The notes below the pieces were generated by a model that did no database searches, was not told the origin of the DNA, and saw nothing but the letters and a program-made list of their open reading frames with translations. A DNA stretch of 45,036 nucleotides from Lysinibacillus sp. FJAT-14745 (GTDB taxonomy: Bacteria > Bacillota > Bacilli > Bacillales_A > Planococcaceae): contig NZ_LITM01000001.1 of assembly GCF_001275675.1 (NCBI RefSeq), positions 238,297 through 283,332 on the forward strand. The letters are read 5' to 3'. The position numbers were made by a program, and so were the translations under genes. The first letter of the stretch is position 1. Each line of letters begins with the position of its first letter. Shown one piece after another: positions 1 through 7,834 of this stretch.

Positions 1-36
1 CCGCAGGAAAGCGAGTAGCCCGTAGCGGAAATCAGC
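1..36. repeat. Family A palindromic repeat, truncated at window edge
   Basis: The first bases carry an AGGAAAGCGAGTAGCCCG stretch followed by CGGAAATCA. This matches the right arm of the family A elements at 3208-3400 and 3632-3762. Only this arm lies inside the window. Confidence 0.6.
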
Positions 37-106
37 CTCTTTGGATGTATAAAAATGGTTAATCAACACACCTGTAAAAACATTTTTATATTTGTGATAT
101 AAATCA

Positions 107-185
107 TTTACATTCAAATATTTGTTTGAATATGATGGGATATTATGTTATGTTGGAAACAATCAAACGAATATTTGAATGAGGT
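107..185 (+). promoter_or_regulatory. cadC promoter with two CadC-type operators
   Basis: A SigmaA promoter is visible as TTTACA (107-112), an 18-base spacer and TATGAT (131-136). An inverted repeat ATTCAAA/TTTGAAT (112-131) covers the spacer and touches the -10 box. A second, related one (TCAAA at 163 with TTTGA at 174-178) lies just before the ribosome binding site GAGGTGAG. Both resemble the known cadO of the ArsR-family repressor CadC, so autorepression relieved by Cd/Zn/Pb is inferred. Confidence 0.75.
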
Positions 186-191
186 GAGAAA

Positions 192-563
192 ATGCCAAAA
201 GAAGTATGTGAGATAACACATGTTCATGAAGAAGCTGTCATTAAGGTACAACAGCAAATGCCAGATCTATCAGGAGTAGCAAAATTTTTAAAGGCATTAT
301 CTGATGAAACAAGACTTAAAATTGCGTATGCATTAACGCTCAAAGATGAATTATGTGTTTGCGATGTTGCCTCCATTATCGGCTCGTCAGTAGCAACAGC
401 ATCGCATCATTTACGTTATTTGAAAGATAATAATTTAGCGAAGTCATATCGTAAAGGAAAGCAAATGTACTACTCTTTAGCTGATGACCATGTGTATCAA
501 ATTGTAACGGTTGCCTACGAACATGTGAAAGAGGGGATTGCAAATGGCAGCAACACCAACTAA
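192..563 (+). CDS. cadC: Cadmium/zinc-responsive ArsR-family repressor CadC
   Basis: This 123-residue winged-helix repressor of the ArsR/SmtB family should bind the operator upstream and release it on sensing soft metals. The metal motif ELCVCD is at residues 53-58, giving Cys55 and Cys57. The recognition helix region reads SVATASHHLR (66-75). The second dimer-interface metal site of CadC is kept as Asp98, His100, His111 and Glu114. The N-terminal arm has Cys6, but where Staphylococcus CadC has its second arm cysteine this protein has His10 (CEITH). The start is ATG after GAGGTGAG. The gene overlaps cadA by 20 bases, so the two are translated together. Confidence 0.93.
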   Translation: MPKEVCEITHVHEEAVIKVQQQMPDLSGVAKFLKALSDETRLKIAYALTLKDELCVCDVASIIGSSVATASHHLRYLKDNNLAKSYRKGKQMYYSLADDHVYQIVTVAYEHVKEGIANGSNTN

Positions 564-2670
564 ACAAGAATATAGGTTGCAAAACTTATCCTGTGCCAGC
601 TGTGCAGCAAAGTTCGAAAAAAACGTGAAGTCTATTCCAGAGGTTCAGGATGCACAAGTGAATTTTGGTGCTTCTAAAATAACAGTTATTGGTGATATTG
701 ATGTTAATCAACTTGAAGAAGCAGGTGCCTTCGACGGCATAAAAGTATCCCAATCAACGGCAAGAACAATTGAAAAATCAACACCTTTTTATCGAAAAAC
801 AGAAAATATATTAGCTGGAATCTCTTTGTTATTCGTAGCGCTTGGATATATGTTTGGAACAATGCGTGGTGAAACGGATCCGCTAACTATTGGGATGTTT
901 ATTATCGCGATTCTAGTTGGGGGAATTGGCATTTTTAAAACAGGTTTCCGCAATCTAGCGCGCTTTGAATTTGATATGAAGACGCTGATGACTATTGCAG
1001 TAATAGGTGCAGCCATTATTGGGGAATGGGAAGAAGCGGCGGTTGTTGTCTTTTTATTTGCAGTAAGTGAAGCGCTTGAGGCGTATTCAATGGATAAAGC
1101 ACGTCAATCGATTCGTCAGCTAATGGATATAGCTCCACCAACAGCGACGATAAAACGTGCACATGGCGAACATTTCCATGAGATGGAGCTGCCTACTGAA
1201 GAGATTGAAATCGGTGACATTTTAATCGTTAAACCTGGTCAGAAGATTGCTATGGACGGAATTGTAGTTAGTGGATTGTCAGCGGTGAATCAGGCAGCGA
1301 TTACAGGTGAATCTATTCCGGTCAGTAAAACAGTCGATGACGAAGTATTTGCAGGTACTCTAAATGAAGAAGGTGCTCTAGAGGTTCGCGTGACAAAGCG
1401 AGTAGAGGACACAACAATTGCCAAGATCATTCATCTTGTTGAAGAGGCACAGGCAGAAAAAGCACCTTCACAGCAGTTCGTTGATCGCTTTGCGAAATAC
1501 TACACACCTACGATTATGCTTGTTGCTTTACTTGTAGCGGTTCTACCACCTTTATTTATAGGTGATTGGCAACATTGGATTTACCAAGGATTAGCTGTAC
1601 TTGTTGTAGGCTGTCCATGTGCATTAGTCGTTTCTACACCAGTTGCTATTGTTACGGCAATCGGGAATGCTGCTAGACAAGGTGTTCTTATTAAAGGTGG
1701 TATCCATCTAGAACAGCTTGGTCATATTGAAGCAATAGCATTTGATAAGACAGGTACACTTACAAAAGGTCAACCTGCTGTAACGGATATTTTCACATCG
1801 CAGGAAGTGCCTGAGGATTATGTTTTACAGCTAGTAGCGGCCGTTGAAAAGCAATCACAGCATCCATTAGCTAAAGCAATTTTACAGGCATTACATGAGA
1901 AAAATTTACCAGATCTTATACCAACAGACTTTCAATCCGTAACAGGTAAGGGTGCTTATGCGACGGTAGATGGTCAAACAATTTATGTAGGAAGCTTAAA
2001 ATGGATTGCTACATTAACGATTGTTGATGAAACGATAAAAGAACAGGTAAAAAAACTTCAACAACAGGGGAAAACAGTTGTAGCAGCTGTTAGTAATGAT
2101 CGGTTTATTGGGATGATTGGTATTGCTGATCAATTACGTCAAGAAAGTAAAGATGTCTTAAATAAATTAAATGATTTAAAAGTGAAGCATAAAGTTATGC
2201 TAACAGGTGATGCAGAACCAACAGCACAGGCAATTGCAACTTCTTTAAATATGACAGATGTAAGAGCAAGTTTATTACCAGCAGAAAAATTAATGGCCAT
2301 TAAAGATTTACGTGCACAATTTGGCGCAGTGGCGATGGTAGGAGATGGTGTCAATGATGCACCTGCACTTGCCTCAGCTGATGTTGGTATTGCAATGGGA
2401 GGTGCTGGCACTGATGCAGCACTAGAAACTGCGGATATCGCATTAATGAGCGACGATTTAACGAAGCTGCCTTATACAATTGGTTTAAGTAGAAAAACAT
2501 TACGTATCATTAAAGAGAACATTATATTTGCCTTAGCCCTAAAATTAATTGCTCTGTTACTCGTTATCCCAGGCTGGCTAACATTATGGATTGCAATCTT
2601 TGCAGATATGGGTGCTACATTCCTAGTTGTGTTAAACTCATTACGATTAATCAAATCAAAGAAATGGTAA
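544..2670 (+). CDS. cadA: Cd2+/Zn2+/Pb2+-exporting P1B-type ATPase
   Basis: This 708-residue membrane pump exports divalent soft metals using ATP. A single heavy-metal-associated domain (residues about 8-70) carries CASC, with Cys17 and Cys20. Then come the actuator motif TGES (about 254), the transmembrane metal motif CPC (357-359), the phosphorylation site DKTGT (Asp401), the HP motif (His440) and GDGVND (from 600). The last helices contain ADMGATFLVV, with the aspartate typical of the Zn/Cd/Pb subgroup rather than copper pumps. ATG at 544 is preferred to the in-frame TTG at 538 because GAGGGG ends 7 bases before it. It forms an operon with cadC. Confidence 0.95.
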   Translation: MAATPTKQEYRLQNLSCASCAAKFEKNVKSIPEVQDAQVNFGASKITVIGDIDVNQLEEAGAFDGIKVSQSTARTIEKSTPFYRKTENILAGISLLFVALGYMFGTMRGETDPLTIGMFIIAILVGGIGIFKTGFRNLARFEFDMKTLMTIAVIGAAIIGEWEEAAVVVFLFAVSEALEAYSMDKARQSIRQLMDIAPPTATIKRAHGEHFHEMELPTEEIEIGDILIVKPGQKIAMDGIVVSGLSAVNQAAITGESIPVSKTVDDEVFAGTLNEEGALEVRVTKRVEDTTIAKIIHLVEEAQAEKAPSQQFVDRFAKYYTPTIMLVALLVAVLPPLFIGDWQHWIYQGLAVLVVGCPCALVVSTPVAIVTAIGNAARQGVLIKGGIHLEQLGHIEAIAFDKTGTLTKGQPAVTDIFTSQEVPEDYVLQLVAAVEKQSQHPLAKAILQALHEKNLPDLIPTDFQSVTGKGAYATVDGQTIYVGSLKWIATLTIVDETIKEQVKKLQQQGKTVVAAVSNDRFIGMIGIADQLRQESKDVLNKLNDLKVKHKVMLTGDAEPTAQAIATSLNMTDVRASLLPAEKLMAIKDLRAQFGAVAMVGDGVNDAPALASADVGIAMGGAGTDAALETADIALMSDDLTKLPYTIGLSRKTLRIIKENIIFALALKLIALLLVIPGWLTLWIAIFADMGATFLVVLNSLRLIKSKKW

Positions 2671-2838
2671 ATAAGATATAATCCGGTGGAAGTGTGTAGG
2701 AAAAAAGTCATTATGAGGAGCTAGTGATATTAATTGATATAGATGCAACTAGCGATTCTTGAAAAAAAACTTTGTTAACGCTATTATGGTTTCAGGAATA
2801 ATGTAACAATTAAATATAAATGAGGCGAAGGTTTGAAT

Positions 2839-3138
2839 ATGTCAGATCCTATTTTAATAAATGTTACAGAGGAAATTGTGCGTGGTTTAGTAAGTTTTCT
2901 ACTACGAGGACCGGAATATCAAACATTTTGTAAATGTGAAATCTGTGAACTTGACGCAGTGGCACTTACACTGAATGCATTGCCTAGCAAGTATGTTACA
3001 TCTATGGAATCACGAGATGAAGCATTTAAAATGATGAATACTCCTGAAAATATCGAACGAATCAATAAAGAGATTATTCATGCATTACATGTGGTAAGTA
3101 AGCATCCTCGACATAAGGCGGAGCCAACTTCTATATGA
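2839..3138 (+). CDS. ComFB-family protein
   Basis: This small soluble protein of about 99 residues matches the ComFB family: an INVTEEIV opening, a Cys-rich CKCEICELD segment and the downstream LTLNALPSKYV signature. In B. subtilis comFB sits in the comF competence operon, and cyanobacterial relatives bind cyclic nucleotides. Neither role can be shown here, and no comFA or comFC neighbour is present. ATG at 2839 has AAGG 7 bases upstream; TTG at 2833 with GAGG further upstream is the alternative start. The stop codon lies close to a strong terminator. Confidence 0.75.
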   Translation: MSDPILINVTEEIVRGLVSFLLRGPEYQTFCKCEICELDAVALTLNALPSKYVTSMESRDEAFKMMNTPENIERINKEIIHALHVVSKHPRHKAEPTSI

Positions 3139-3149
3139 AGTTGGCTTTT
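3123..3149 (+). terminator. Terminator of the comFB-like gene
   Basis: The 8-bp stem GCCAACTT/AAGTTGGC is followed by TTTT and begins before the stop codon of the upstream gene. Confidence 0.75.
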
Positions 3150-3207
3150 CATGTTTTTGAAAAACAAATGGTCAAGGAAATCTTAGTGAATGATGTGATG
3201 CATTAAA

Positions 3208-3400
3208 TGAGGGGGATTTCCGTTCCAGGCTACTCGCTTTGCCGCTGCCGCTTCGCTTTCGCGCAGAGCAGAGCTTCCTGTGGGCGAGCGTCGAGCCGCT
3301 TCCTCCGCTTCGCTCCGTGCAGGGTCTCGCCTGTCTCGCTTTCCCACGGGAGTCGAGTAGCCTTCCATTCCAATCAACAATAGTGTGGAGCTATTATAAA
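3208..3400. repeat. Family A palindromic repeat with an inner family C unit
   Basis: The outer arms carry GGCTACTCG and CGAGTAGCC, flanked by GGATTTCCGTTCC on the left and CCAATCAAC on the right, so the whole element can fold on itself. Inside is a family C unit (GCTGCCGCTTCGCTTTCGC) followed by GCAGAGCTTCCTG. Related palindromes are common in Bacillales intergenic DNA. Short open frames here come from the repeat and are not genes. Confidence 0.75.
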
Positions 3401-3489
3401 TTTTATGCATTTCAAAAGTGAACGCTTTGGCTACTTATTATAATTGAACTGAATAGACTTATAACATTGACGAGTTTGTACATCTGATG

Positions 3490-3572
3490 TTGCCGCTGCC
3501 GCTTCGCTTTCGCGCAGATAAAACCCTTTTGCTGCCGCTACACTTTCGTACTTAAAACATTTGTTGCTGAAG
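3490..3572. repeat. Family C 35-37 bp units, about two tandem copies
   Basis: The segment starts GCCGCTGCCGCTTCGCTTTC and runs through CAGATAAAAC. A decayed second copy GCTGCCGCTACACTTTCG follows, then AAAACATTTGTTGCTG. The period is close to 37 bases, like the exact tandem at 11640-11713. Confidence 0.6.
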
Positions 3573-3631
3573 TTTCGTTTTATCGTTATAAATTAGAATG
3601 TCATGCTAGAAGATACATTCTAAGTGAAGTG

Positions 3632-3762
3632 GTTGATTGTAGTGGAGACTGGGCGACTCCTTGGGGATTAGCGTCACAGATGAGACCCTGGAGCGAGCAA
3701 CGCGAGTGAAGCGGCTCATCGGACGCCCCCAGGAAAGCGCCCAGTCGGAACGGAAATCAACC
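3632..3762. repeat. Family A palindromic repeat, near-complete copy
   Basis: The element opens with GTTGATTG and closes with GAAATCAAC. Nested inside are GACTGGGCGACTCCTTGGGG and, near the other end, CCCCCAGGAAAGCGCCCAGTC, which are imperfect inverted copies. The middle contains AGCGAGCAACGCGAGTGAAG. It lies between the comFB-like gene and mntR and codes for nothing. Confidence 0.75.
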
Positions 3763-3836
3763 CCTCGCTTTGCCAAAGACAATACTTTATTTAAAGATAC
3801 CTCAATTTCATTGACATAAATTTTCCAACTATACGG

Positions 3837-3864
3837 GAGCCAACATATGAAGTTGGTTCTTTTT
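3837..3864 (+). terminator. Terminator-like hairpin upstream of mntR
   Basis: The stem GAGCCAAC/GTTGGTTC is followed by TTTTT. It closely resembles the comFB terminator at 3123-3149, so the pair brackets the repeat block between them. Confidence 0.6.
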
Positions 3865-3905
3865 AGGGTGCGCATGTATTGTTTTTCGGGCATATGTATT
3901 TTCAG

Positions 3906-3935
3906 TTAACTTTTAAGGCAAGCTTGTAGTAAACT
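3906..3935 (+). promoter_or_regulatory. Possible mntR promoter with MntR-box-like site
   Basis: TTAACT (3906-3911), an 18-base spacer and TAAACT (3930-3935) form a weak SigmaA promoter. Within the spacer, TTAAGGCAA (3913-3921) is the complement of TTGCCTTAA, the conserved half of the known MntR operator. Autoregulation would follow if it binds. Confidence 0.4.
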
Positions 3936-3969
3936 AGAGAGTAAGAAAAGGAAAGAGAGGGAATAGGAT

Positions 3970-4389
3970 ATGCCAACACCAAGTATGGAGGATCATATCG
4001 AACAAATATACTTATTAATTACTAATAAAGGGTATGCTCGTGTGTCTGACATTGCTGAAGCATTATCTGTTCTTCCTTCTTCTGTTACAAAAATGGTTCA
4101 AAAATTAGATAAAGATGGTTATTTAGTTTATGAAAAATACCGTGGCCTTACATTGACGCCTAGAGGAGAAAAGCTAGGAAAACGTCTTGTACAGCGCCAT
4201 GAGCTTCTAGAGCAATTTTTGCGAATCATTGGTGTAGATGAAGAGCGAATTTACGATGATGTAGAAGGAATTGAACATCATTTAAGTTGGAACTCAATCG
4301 ATCGAATTGCGGATCTTGTGCAGGTAATGGAAGAAAATCCGGACATCGTTAAAAAACTAGAGGCATCTAGAACACATCATAATTTCTAA
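3970..4389 (+). CDS. mntR: Manganese-dependent transcriptional regulator MntR
   Basis: This 139-residue DtxR-family repressor controls manganese homeostasis. It is nearly collinear with B. subtilis MntR (142 residues). All metal ligands are at the expected positions: Asp8, Glu11, His77, Glu99, Glu102 and His103. The N-terminal winged helix includes [10 protein letters not shown] and [16 protein letters not shown], and the dimerisation domain includes [16 protein letters not shown]. No manganese transporter gene lies nearby. The start is ATG behind an AGAGAGGG purine run. Confidence 0.95.
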   Translation: MPTPSMEDHIEQIYLLITNKGYARVSDIAEALSVLPSSVTKMVQKLDKDGYLVYEKYRGLTLTPRGEKLGKRLVQRHELLEQFLRIIGVDEERIYDDVEGIEHHLSWNSIDRIADLVQVMEENPDIVKKLEASRTHHNF

Positions 4390-4430
4390 AGTTTTTGTGA
4401 AAATGATGGTATGAAGGAAAGGAAGACAAT

Positions 4431-5288
4431 ATGAACGAATTAAAATCAGGTGAAGTTGTTACGTTAACTGTATTAGAGCAACAAGCATCGAAATGGATCT
4501 TAACAAATGGAGTTGAAGAACTACCTTTAAATGCTTCAGAGGTAACAGAACCACTTGCAGTAGGTGATCGCCTTGAAGTATTTTTATTTGCAGATCGTCG
4601 TGGTGATTTAGCAGCAACGACAGCTATCCCATCTTTCGTACAAGGAGAATACGGTTGGGCTCGTGTCCTAAAAGTAGTCGAGCGTGAAGGGGCTTTTGTA
4701 GATATCGGTACTTCACGTGAGGTACTTGTAAAAGCTGAAGATTTACCTGCAATAACAGAGCTTTGGCCAGCGCCGGGCGACCATTTATTTATGACATTAC
4801 GTACAGATCGCAACGGCGATTTATTTGGACGTTTAGCAACTGAAGAAAAAATTTCGGAATTGTATGAAGGTGCATTTGAAGAAATGCATAATAAAAACAT
4901 TAAGGCACGTCCATATCGTTTATTACCAGTTGGCTCATTTTTATTAGGTGTGGAGATTCCGTATCGTATTTTTGTTCATGAGTCAGAGCGTAATGCGGAA
5001 CCTCGTCTTGGACAAGACGTAGATGTGCGTATTATTGATGTAAAAGATGATGGTTCAATGAATGGTTCACTTTTACCACGTAAGCATGAACGTATTTCAG
5101 ATGATGCACAAAAAATATTAAATTATTTACAAGATGTTGGGGGCAAAATGCCATTTGGCGATAAATCCTCACCTGATGAAATTCAAGAAATGTTTAATAT
5201 GAGTAAAGCTGCATTTAAACGTGCGTTAGGTACACTTTTGAAAGCTGGTAAGGTGAAACAACAAAATGGTTGGACAGAGCAAATTTAG
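4431..5288 (+). CDS. cvfB: S1-domain RNA-binding protein, CvfB/YitL family
   Basis: This 285-residue protein belongs to the CvfB (conserved virulence factor B) family, known in Staphylococcus as an RNA-binding regulator of virulence genes. It has successive S1-like beta-barrels: about residues 1-65, then 70-135 including GWARVLKVVEREGAFVDIG, then 145-215. A C-terminal winged helix (about 225-285) contains MSKAAFKRALGTLLKAGKV. No membrane segment or signal is seen. It starts 41 bases after mntR with GAAAGGAAG as the ribosome site, and may be co-transcribed with it because no terminator lies between. A strong terminator follows. Confidence 0.85.
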   Translation: MNELKSGEVVTLTVLEQQASKWILTNGVEELPLNASEVTEPLAVGDRLEVFLFADRRGDLAATTAIPSFVQGEYGWARVLKVVEREGAFVDIGTSREVLVKAEDLPAITELWPAPGDHLFMTLRTDRNGDLFGRLATEEKISELYEGAFEEMHNKNIKARPYRLLPVGSFLLGVEIPYRIFVHESERNAEPRLGQDVDVRIIDVKDDGSMNGSLLPRKHERISDDAQKILNYLQDVGGKMPFGDKSSPDEIQEMFNMSKAAFKRALGTLLKAGKVKQQNGWTEQI

Positions 5289-5351
5289 TGCAGGAAGACA
5301 TTCATATATCTGAGGTATGGTGAATGACTGCCAAATGAAGTGAAAGAAAAT

Positions 5352-5387
5352 GACGAGAGCCACTTTGAAACCTTCTCGTCTTTTTTT
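5352..5387 (+). terminator. Terminator after cvfB
   Basis: The stem GACGAGA/TCTCGTC with a 15-base loop is followed by TTTTTTT. Confidence 0.9.
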
Positions 5388-5403
5388 CGTACTAATTATT
5401 GCT

Positions 5404-5520
5404 TAACTTCTTTTAGCGTGTGGCCAAACATCCGCCGAAATAGAGGAACTCAGGCTAAGAACTTCACGTCCTGTGAAAACGCCTGAGTGACCAACGTCGT
5501 GCTGCCGACGCATAATTGAT
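5404..5520. repeat. Family B structured repeat, copy 1
   Basis: The copy begins TAACTTCTTTTAGCG. The three-helix core is ACTCAGGC (5448-5455) with GCCTGAGT (5481-5488), an inner TTCAC/GTGAA stem (5463-5477) and a following CCAACGTCGTG arm. It ends in a shortened CATAATTGAT tail. The helix sequences differ from those in other copies but still pair. Confidence 0.7.
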
Positions 5521-5573
5521 TGGCAAACATCATACAGGCCAAATGAGTTTTCTAACGAAAGGGGTCACATAAT

Positions 5574-6488
5574 TTGAAAAAAACTTGGATAAAATTACTA
5601 ACTGCGACTATGTTAGTATTTGGCGTGATGGCACCAGCAACAGGTTATGCAGCTGATAATACGCCACCTAAAGCAATTGATGAAAAATTAGGAGTACCAA
5701 TCGTCGTATATGGTGCAAACTTATCTGAGGCTGAAAAAGAGTCTGTTAAAGAGACATTAAAAGTTAAAGAAGAGCCTGAAGTTGAAGAAATAACAGTTTC
5801 AGGTCAAGACTTAGTTAAATATATTAAAGATAGTAATTCAAGCTCTCGTATGTATTCTTCTGCCAAAATTACACGCAAGAATGCAGGAGAAGGCTTAGTT
5901 ATTGAAATTGTTACACCGTCAAATATTACACAGGTTACTTCTGAAATGTATGCAAATGCCATGCTAACTGCAGGTATTGAAGATGCAACAGTACAGGTGG
6001 CTGCGCCTAAAGCAGTAACAGGTCATTCAGCGCTTGTGGGAATATACAAAGCTTACGAAGTAACAACAGGTAAAAAGCTTAATACTGATCGTACAGATGT
6101 TGCAAATGACGAACTATCAGTAGCAACTACTCTAACGCAATCGGCAGGTGTGGACGATGCTAAGGTTGCGGAATTACTAACAGAAATCAAAAAACAAATT
6201 GCAGAATCAAAGCCAGCAACTAAAGAAGAGGTTGAAAAGATTGTGCAAGAGCAATTAAACAAGCTTGACATTAATTTAAGTGATAAGGACCGTCAATTAC
6301 TAGTTGATTTGATGAACAAAATTAGTAAACTAGACATTGATTTTAGTAAATGGTCTAAACAATTAGACGATATTAGCAGTACAATTAAAGATAAATTCGG
6401 ATCGCTAATGGAAGATAAAGGATTCTGGGCGAGTGTGGAAAATTTCTTTGCAAATTTAAAAGATACAATTGCATCATGGTTTAATTAA
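5574..6488 (+). CDS. Secreted DUF1002 protein, YpuA-like
   Basis: This 304-residue exported protein starts at TTG behind AAAGGGG. Residues 1-27 form a Sec signal peptide (MKKTWIKLLTATMLVFGVMA, with cleavage likely near GYAA). The following roughly 200 residues match the DUF1002 family of B. subtilis YpuA, including the segment NAMLTAGIEDATVQVAAPKA. The C-terminal part (about residues 215-304) is helical and charged, with a probable coiled coil. The molecular function is not known. It is monocistronic, lying between a family B repeat and its own terminator. Confidence 0.85.
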   Translation: MKKTWIKLLTATMLVFGVMAPATGYAADNTPPKAIDEKLGVPIVVYGANLSEAEKESVKETLKVKEEPEVEEITVSGQDLVKYIKDSNSSSRMYSSAKITRKNAGEGLVIEIVTPSNITQVTSEMYANAMLTAGIEDATVQVAAPKAVTGHSALVGIYKAYEVTTGKKLNTDRTDVANDELSVATTLTQSAGVDDAKVAELLTEIKKQIAESKPATKEEVEKIVQEQLNKLDINLSDKDRQLLVDLMNKISKLDIDFSKWSKQLDDISSTIKDKFGSLMEDKGFWASVENFFANLKDTIASWFN

Positions 6489-6500
6489 TTTATAGAAAAG

Positions 6501-6557
6501 AATCTGCAACACTTTCTCCTGATTACTAGTGGAAAGTGAGCAGATTTTTTTATTTTT
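6501..6557 (+). terminator. Terminator after the DUF1002 gene
   Basis: The outer stem AATCTGC/GCAGATT and inner stem CACTTTC/GAAAGTG are followed by TTTTTATTTTT. Confidence 0.85.
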
Positions 6558-6628
6558 CAAAGGGTGGGACTATTTGAAGTGCTACATGAAAAAGGCTATG
6601 TTACTATGATAAAAAGGAGTGGTGAGAA

Positions 6629-6910
6629 ATGGAATTTCAATTACAGCAGCTAGCGGAAAATAAACTTGCTTTTGTCTATGAGCAAGAAGAGGGAAAATTA
6701 GCGGAAATTACATGGCAACAAAAGGGTCAAGTAATGGTAATGGATCACACATATGTATCAGATAAGCTCCGTGGTCAAGGCGTGGCAAAAAAATTGTTAG
6801 ATCGTGCCGCAGATTATGCACGTGAGCAAGGCTATAAAATGGAAGCCGTTTGCTCGTATGTAGTTGCAGCGTTTGAAAAATCTAATGCTTACGATGATGT
6901 AAAACAATAA
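6629..6910 (+). CDS. Small GNAT-fold N-acetyltransferase-like protein
   Basis: This 93-residue protein matches the short YjdJ-type GNAT family. The acetyl-CoA-binding motif region reads VSDKLRGQGVAKKLLDRAAD (about residues 48-67), preceded by MVMDHTYV and followed by the CSYVVAAFEK strand-helix. The substrate is unknown, and the short size suggests a minimal fold. The start is ATG behind AAAAAGGAGTGG. The TAA stop codon coincides with the ATAAAGTG boundary of the first unit of the tandem array that follows, so its 3-prime untranslated region is made of array sequence. Confidence 0.85.
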   Translation: MEFQLQQLAENKLAFVYEQEEGKLAEITWQQKGQVMVMDHTYVSDKLRGQGVAKKLLDRAADYAREQGYKMEAVCSYVVAAFEKSNAYDDVKQ

Positions 6911-7664
6911 AGTGAAACTTTAATCAGTGGGGATTTTTTTTATCCCCACTGATTAGTAGTCTTAACCAATCGGGCGTTTACAGGCAGTTTTAATGTCATC
7001 ATAATTCTTTAATTTTGCTAAAATTTTATGGTGAAACTTACTGCCGTTAATGCGGGATAAAGTGAAACTTTAATCAGTGGGGAATTTTTTCATCCCCACT
7101 GATTAGTAGTCTTAACCAATCGGGCGTTTACGGGCAGTTTTAATCCCATCTTATTTCTTTAATTTTGCAAAATTTTGTGGTGAAACTTACTGCCGTTAAT
7201 GCGGGATAAAGTGAAACTTTAATCAGTGGGGAATTTTTTCATCCCCACTGATTAGTAGCCTTCACCAATCGGGCATTTACGGGCAGTTTTAATGTCATCA
7301 TAATTCTTTAATTTTGCTAAAATTTTATGGTGAAACTTACTGCCCGTTAATGCGGGATAAAGTGAAACTTTAATCAGTGGGAAATTTTTTCACCCCCACT
7401 GATTAGTAGTCTTCACCAATCGGGCGTTTACGGGCAGTTTTAATGTCATCTTAATTCTTTAATTTTGCAAAATTTTATAGTGAAACTTACTGCCCGTTAA
7501 TGCGGGATAAAGTGAAACTTTAATCAGTGGGGATTTTTTTTATCCCCACTGATTAGTAGTCTTCACCAATCGGGCGTTTACGGGCAGTTTTAATGTCATC
7601 TTAATTCTTTAATTTTGCAAAATTTTAGTAGCCTTCACCTTTACTGCCCGTTAATGCGGGATAA
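6909..7664. repeat. Tandem array 1: five units of about 150 bp
   Basis: Units start with AGTGAAACTTTAATCAGTGG at 6911, 7061, 7210, 7361 and 7511 (periods 150, 149, 151, 150); the array ends with TTAATGCGGGAT near 7664. Each unit has a hairpin of up to 14 bp (TAATCAGTGGGGAT/ATCCCCACTGATTA around a T-rich loop). A second helix, CGGGCAGT/ACTGCCCG, encloses an AT-rich core. Related units with another core form the array after tex. It lacks CRISPR-like spacers and any open frame. Confidence 0.9.
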
Positions 7665-7670
7665 AAATAA

Positions 7671-7704
7671 GGCAATCTGCTTGTTAGATAGCGGATTGCC
7701 TTTT
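7671..7704. terminator. Bidirectional terminator after the tandem array
   Basis: The 10-bp stem GGCAATCTGC/GCGGATTGCC (one G-U pair) is followed by TTTT on the plus strand and TTATTTTTAT on the minus strand. It can serve both the array transcript and the minus-strand small gene at 7736-7834. Confidence 0.7.
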
Positions 7705-7735
7705 AACTTCTAATACCACTCATCCATGCTGCTCC

Positions 7736-7834
7736 TTACAGTAAAATACTATATATAAGTACTGTTAAGAGGCCTGCTCCACCTATTAATGAAGCCATGT
7801 CTATCCAATCATATACTGAGTCTAAATCTTTCAT
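7736..7834 (-). CDS. Predicted 32-residue membrane peptide
   Basis: This short frame starts with ATG at 7834 and ends with TAA at 7736. GGGAGTGG lies 5 bases before the start. The peptide begins MKDLDSVYDWIDM and continues as a glycine-rich hydrophobic helix of about 19 residues (ASLIGGAGLLTVLIYSILL) ending at the stop, which would span a membrane once. A terminator stem lies about 32 bases downstream. I do not recognise a family. It could be a small integral-membrane regulator or a toxin-like peptide; the good ribosome site and clean membrane helix support a real gene. Confidence 0.5.
   Translation of the reverse strand: MKDLDSVYDWIDMASLIGGAGLLTVLIYSILL

Noticed and set aside
2700..2780. 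Terminator after cadA
   Set aside because: GCTAGT...ACTAGC can pair but is not followed by a clear T run on the plus strand, so it was not called.
3183..3421. Protein genes on both strands in the family A repeat
   Set aside because: The open frames of about 60-75 codons are GC-rich translations of the palindrome, lack ribosome sites, and recur wherever the repeat occurs.
3606..3893. Minus-strand gene of about 95 codons
   Set aside because: It spans family A copy 3 and a terminator, has no ribosome site and no protein-like composition.
6909..7664. CRISPR array
   Set aside because: The units are almost fully identical over 150 bp, with no short repeat/unique spacer alternation and no cas genes.
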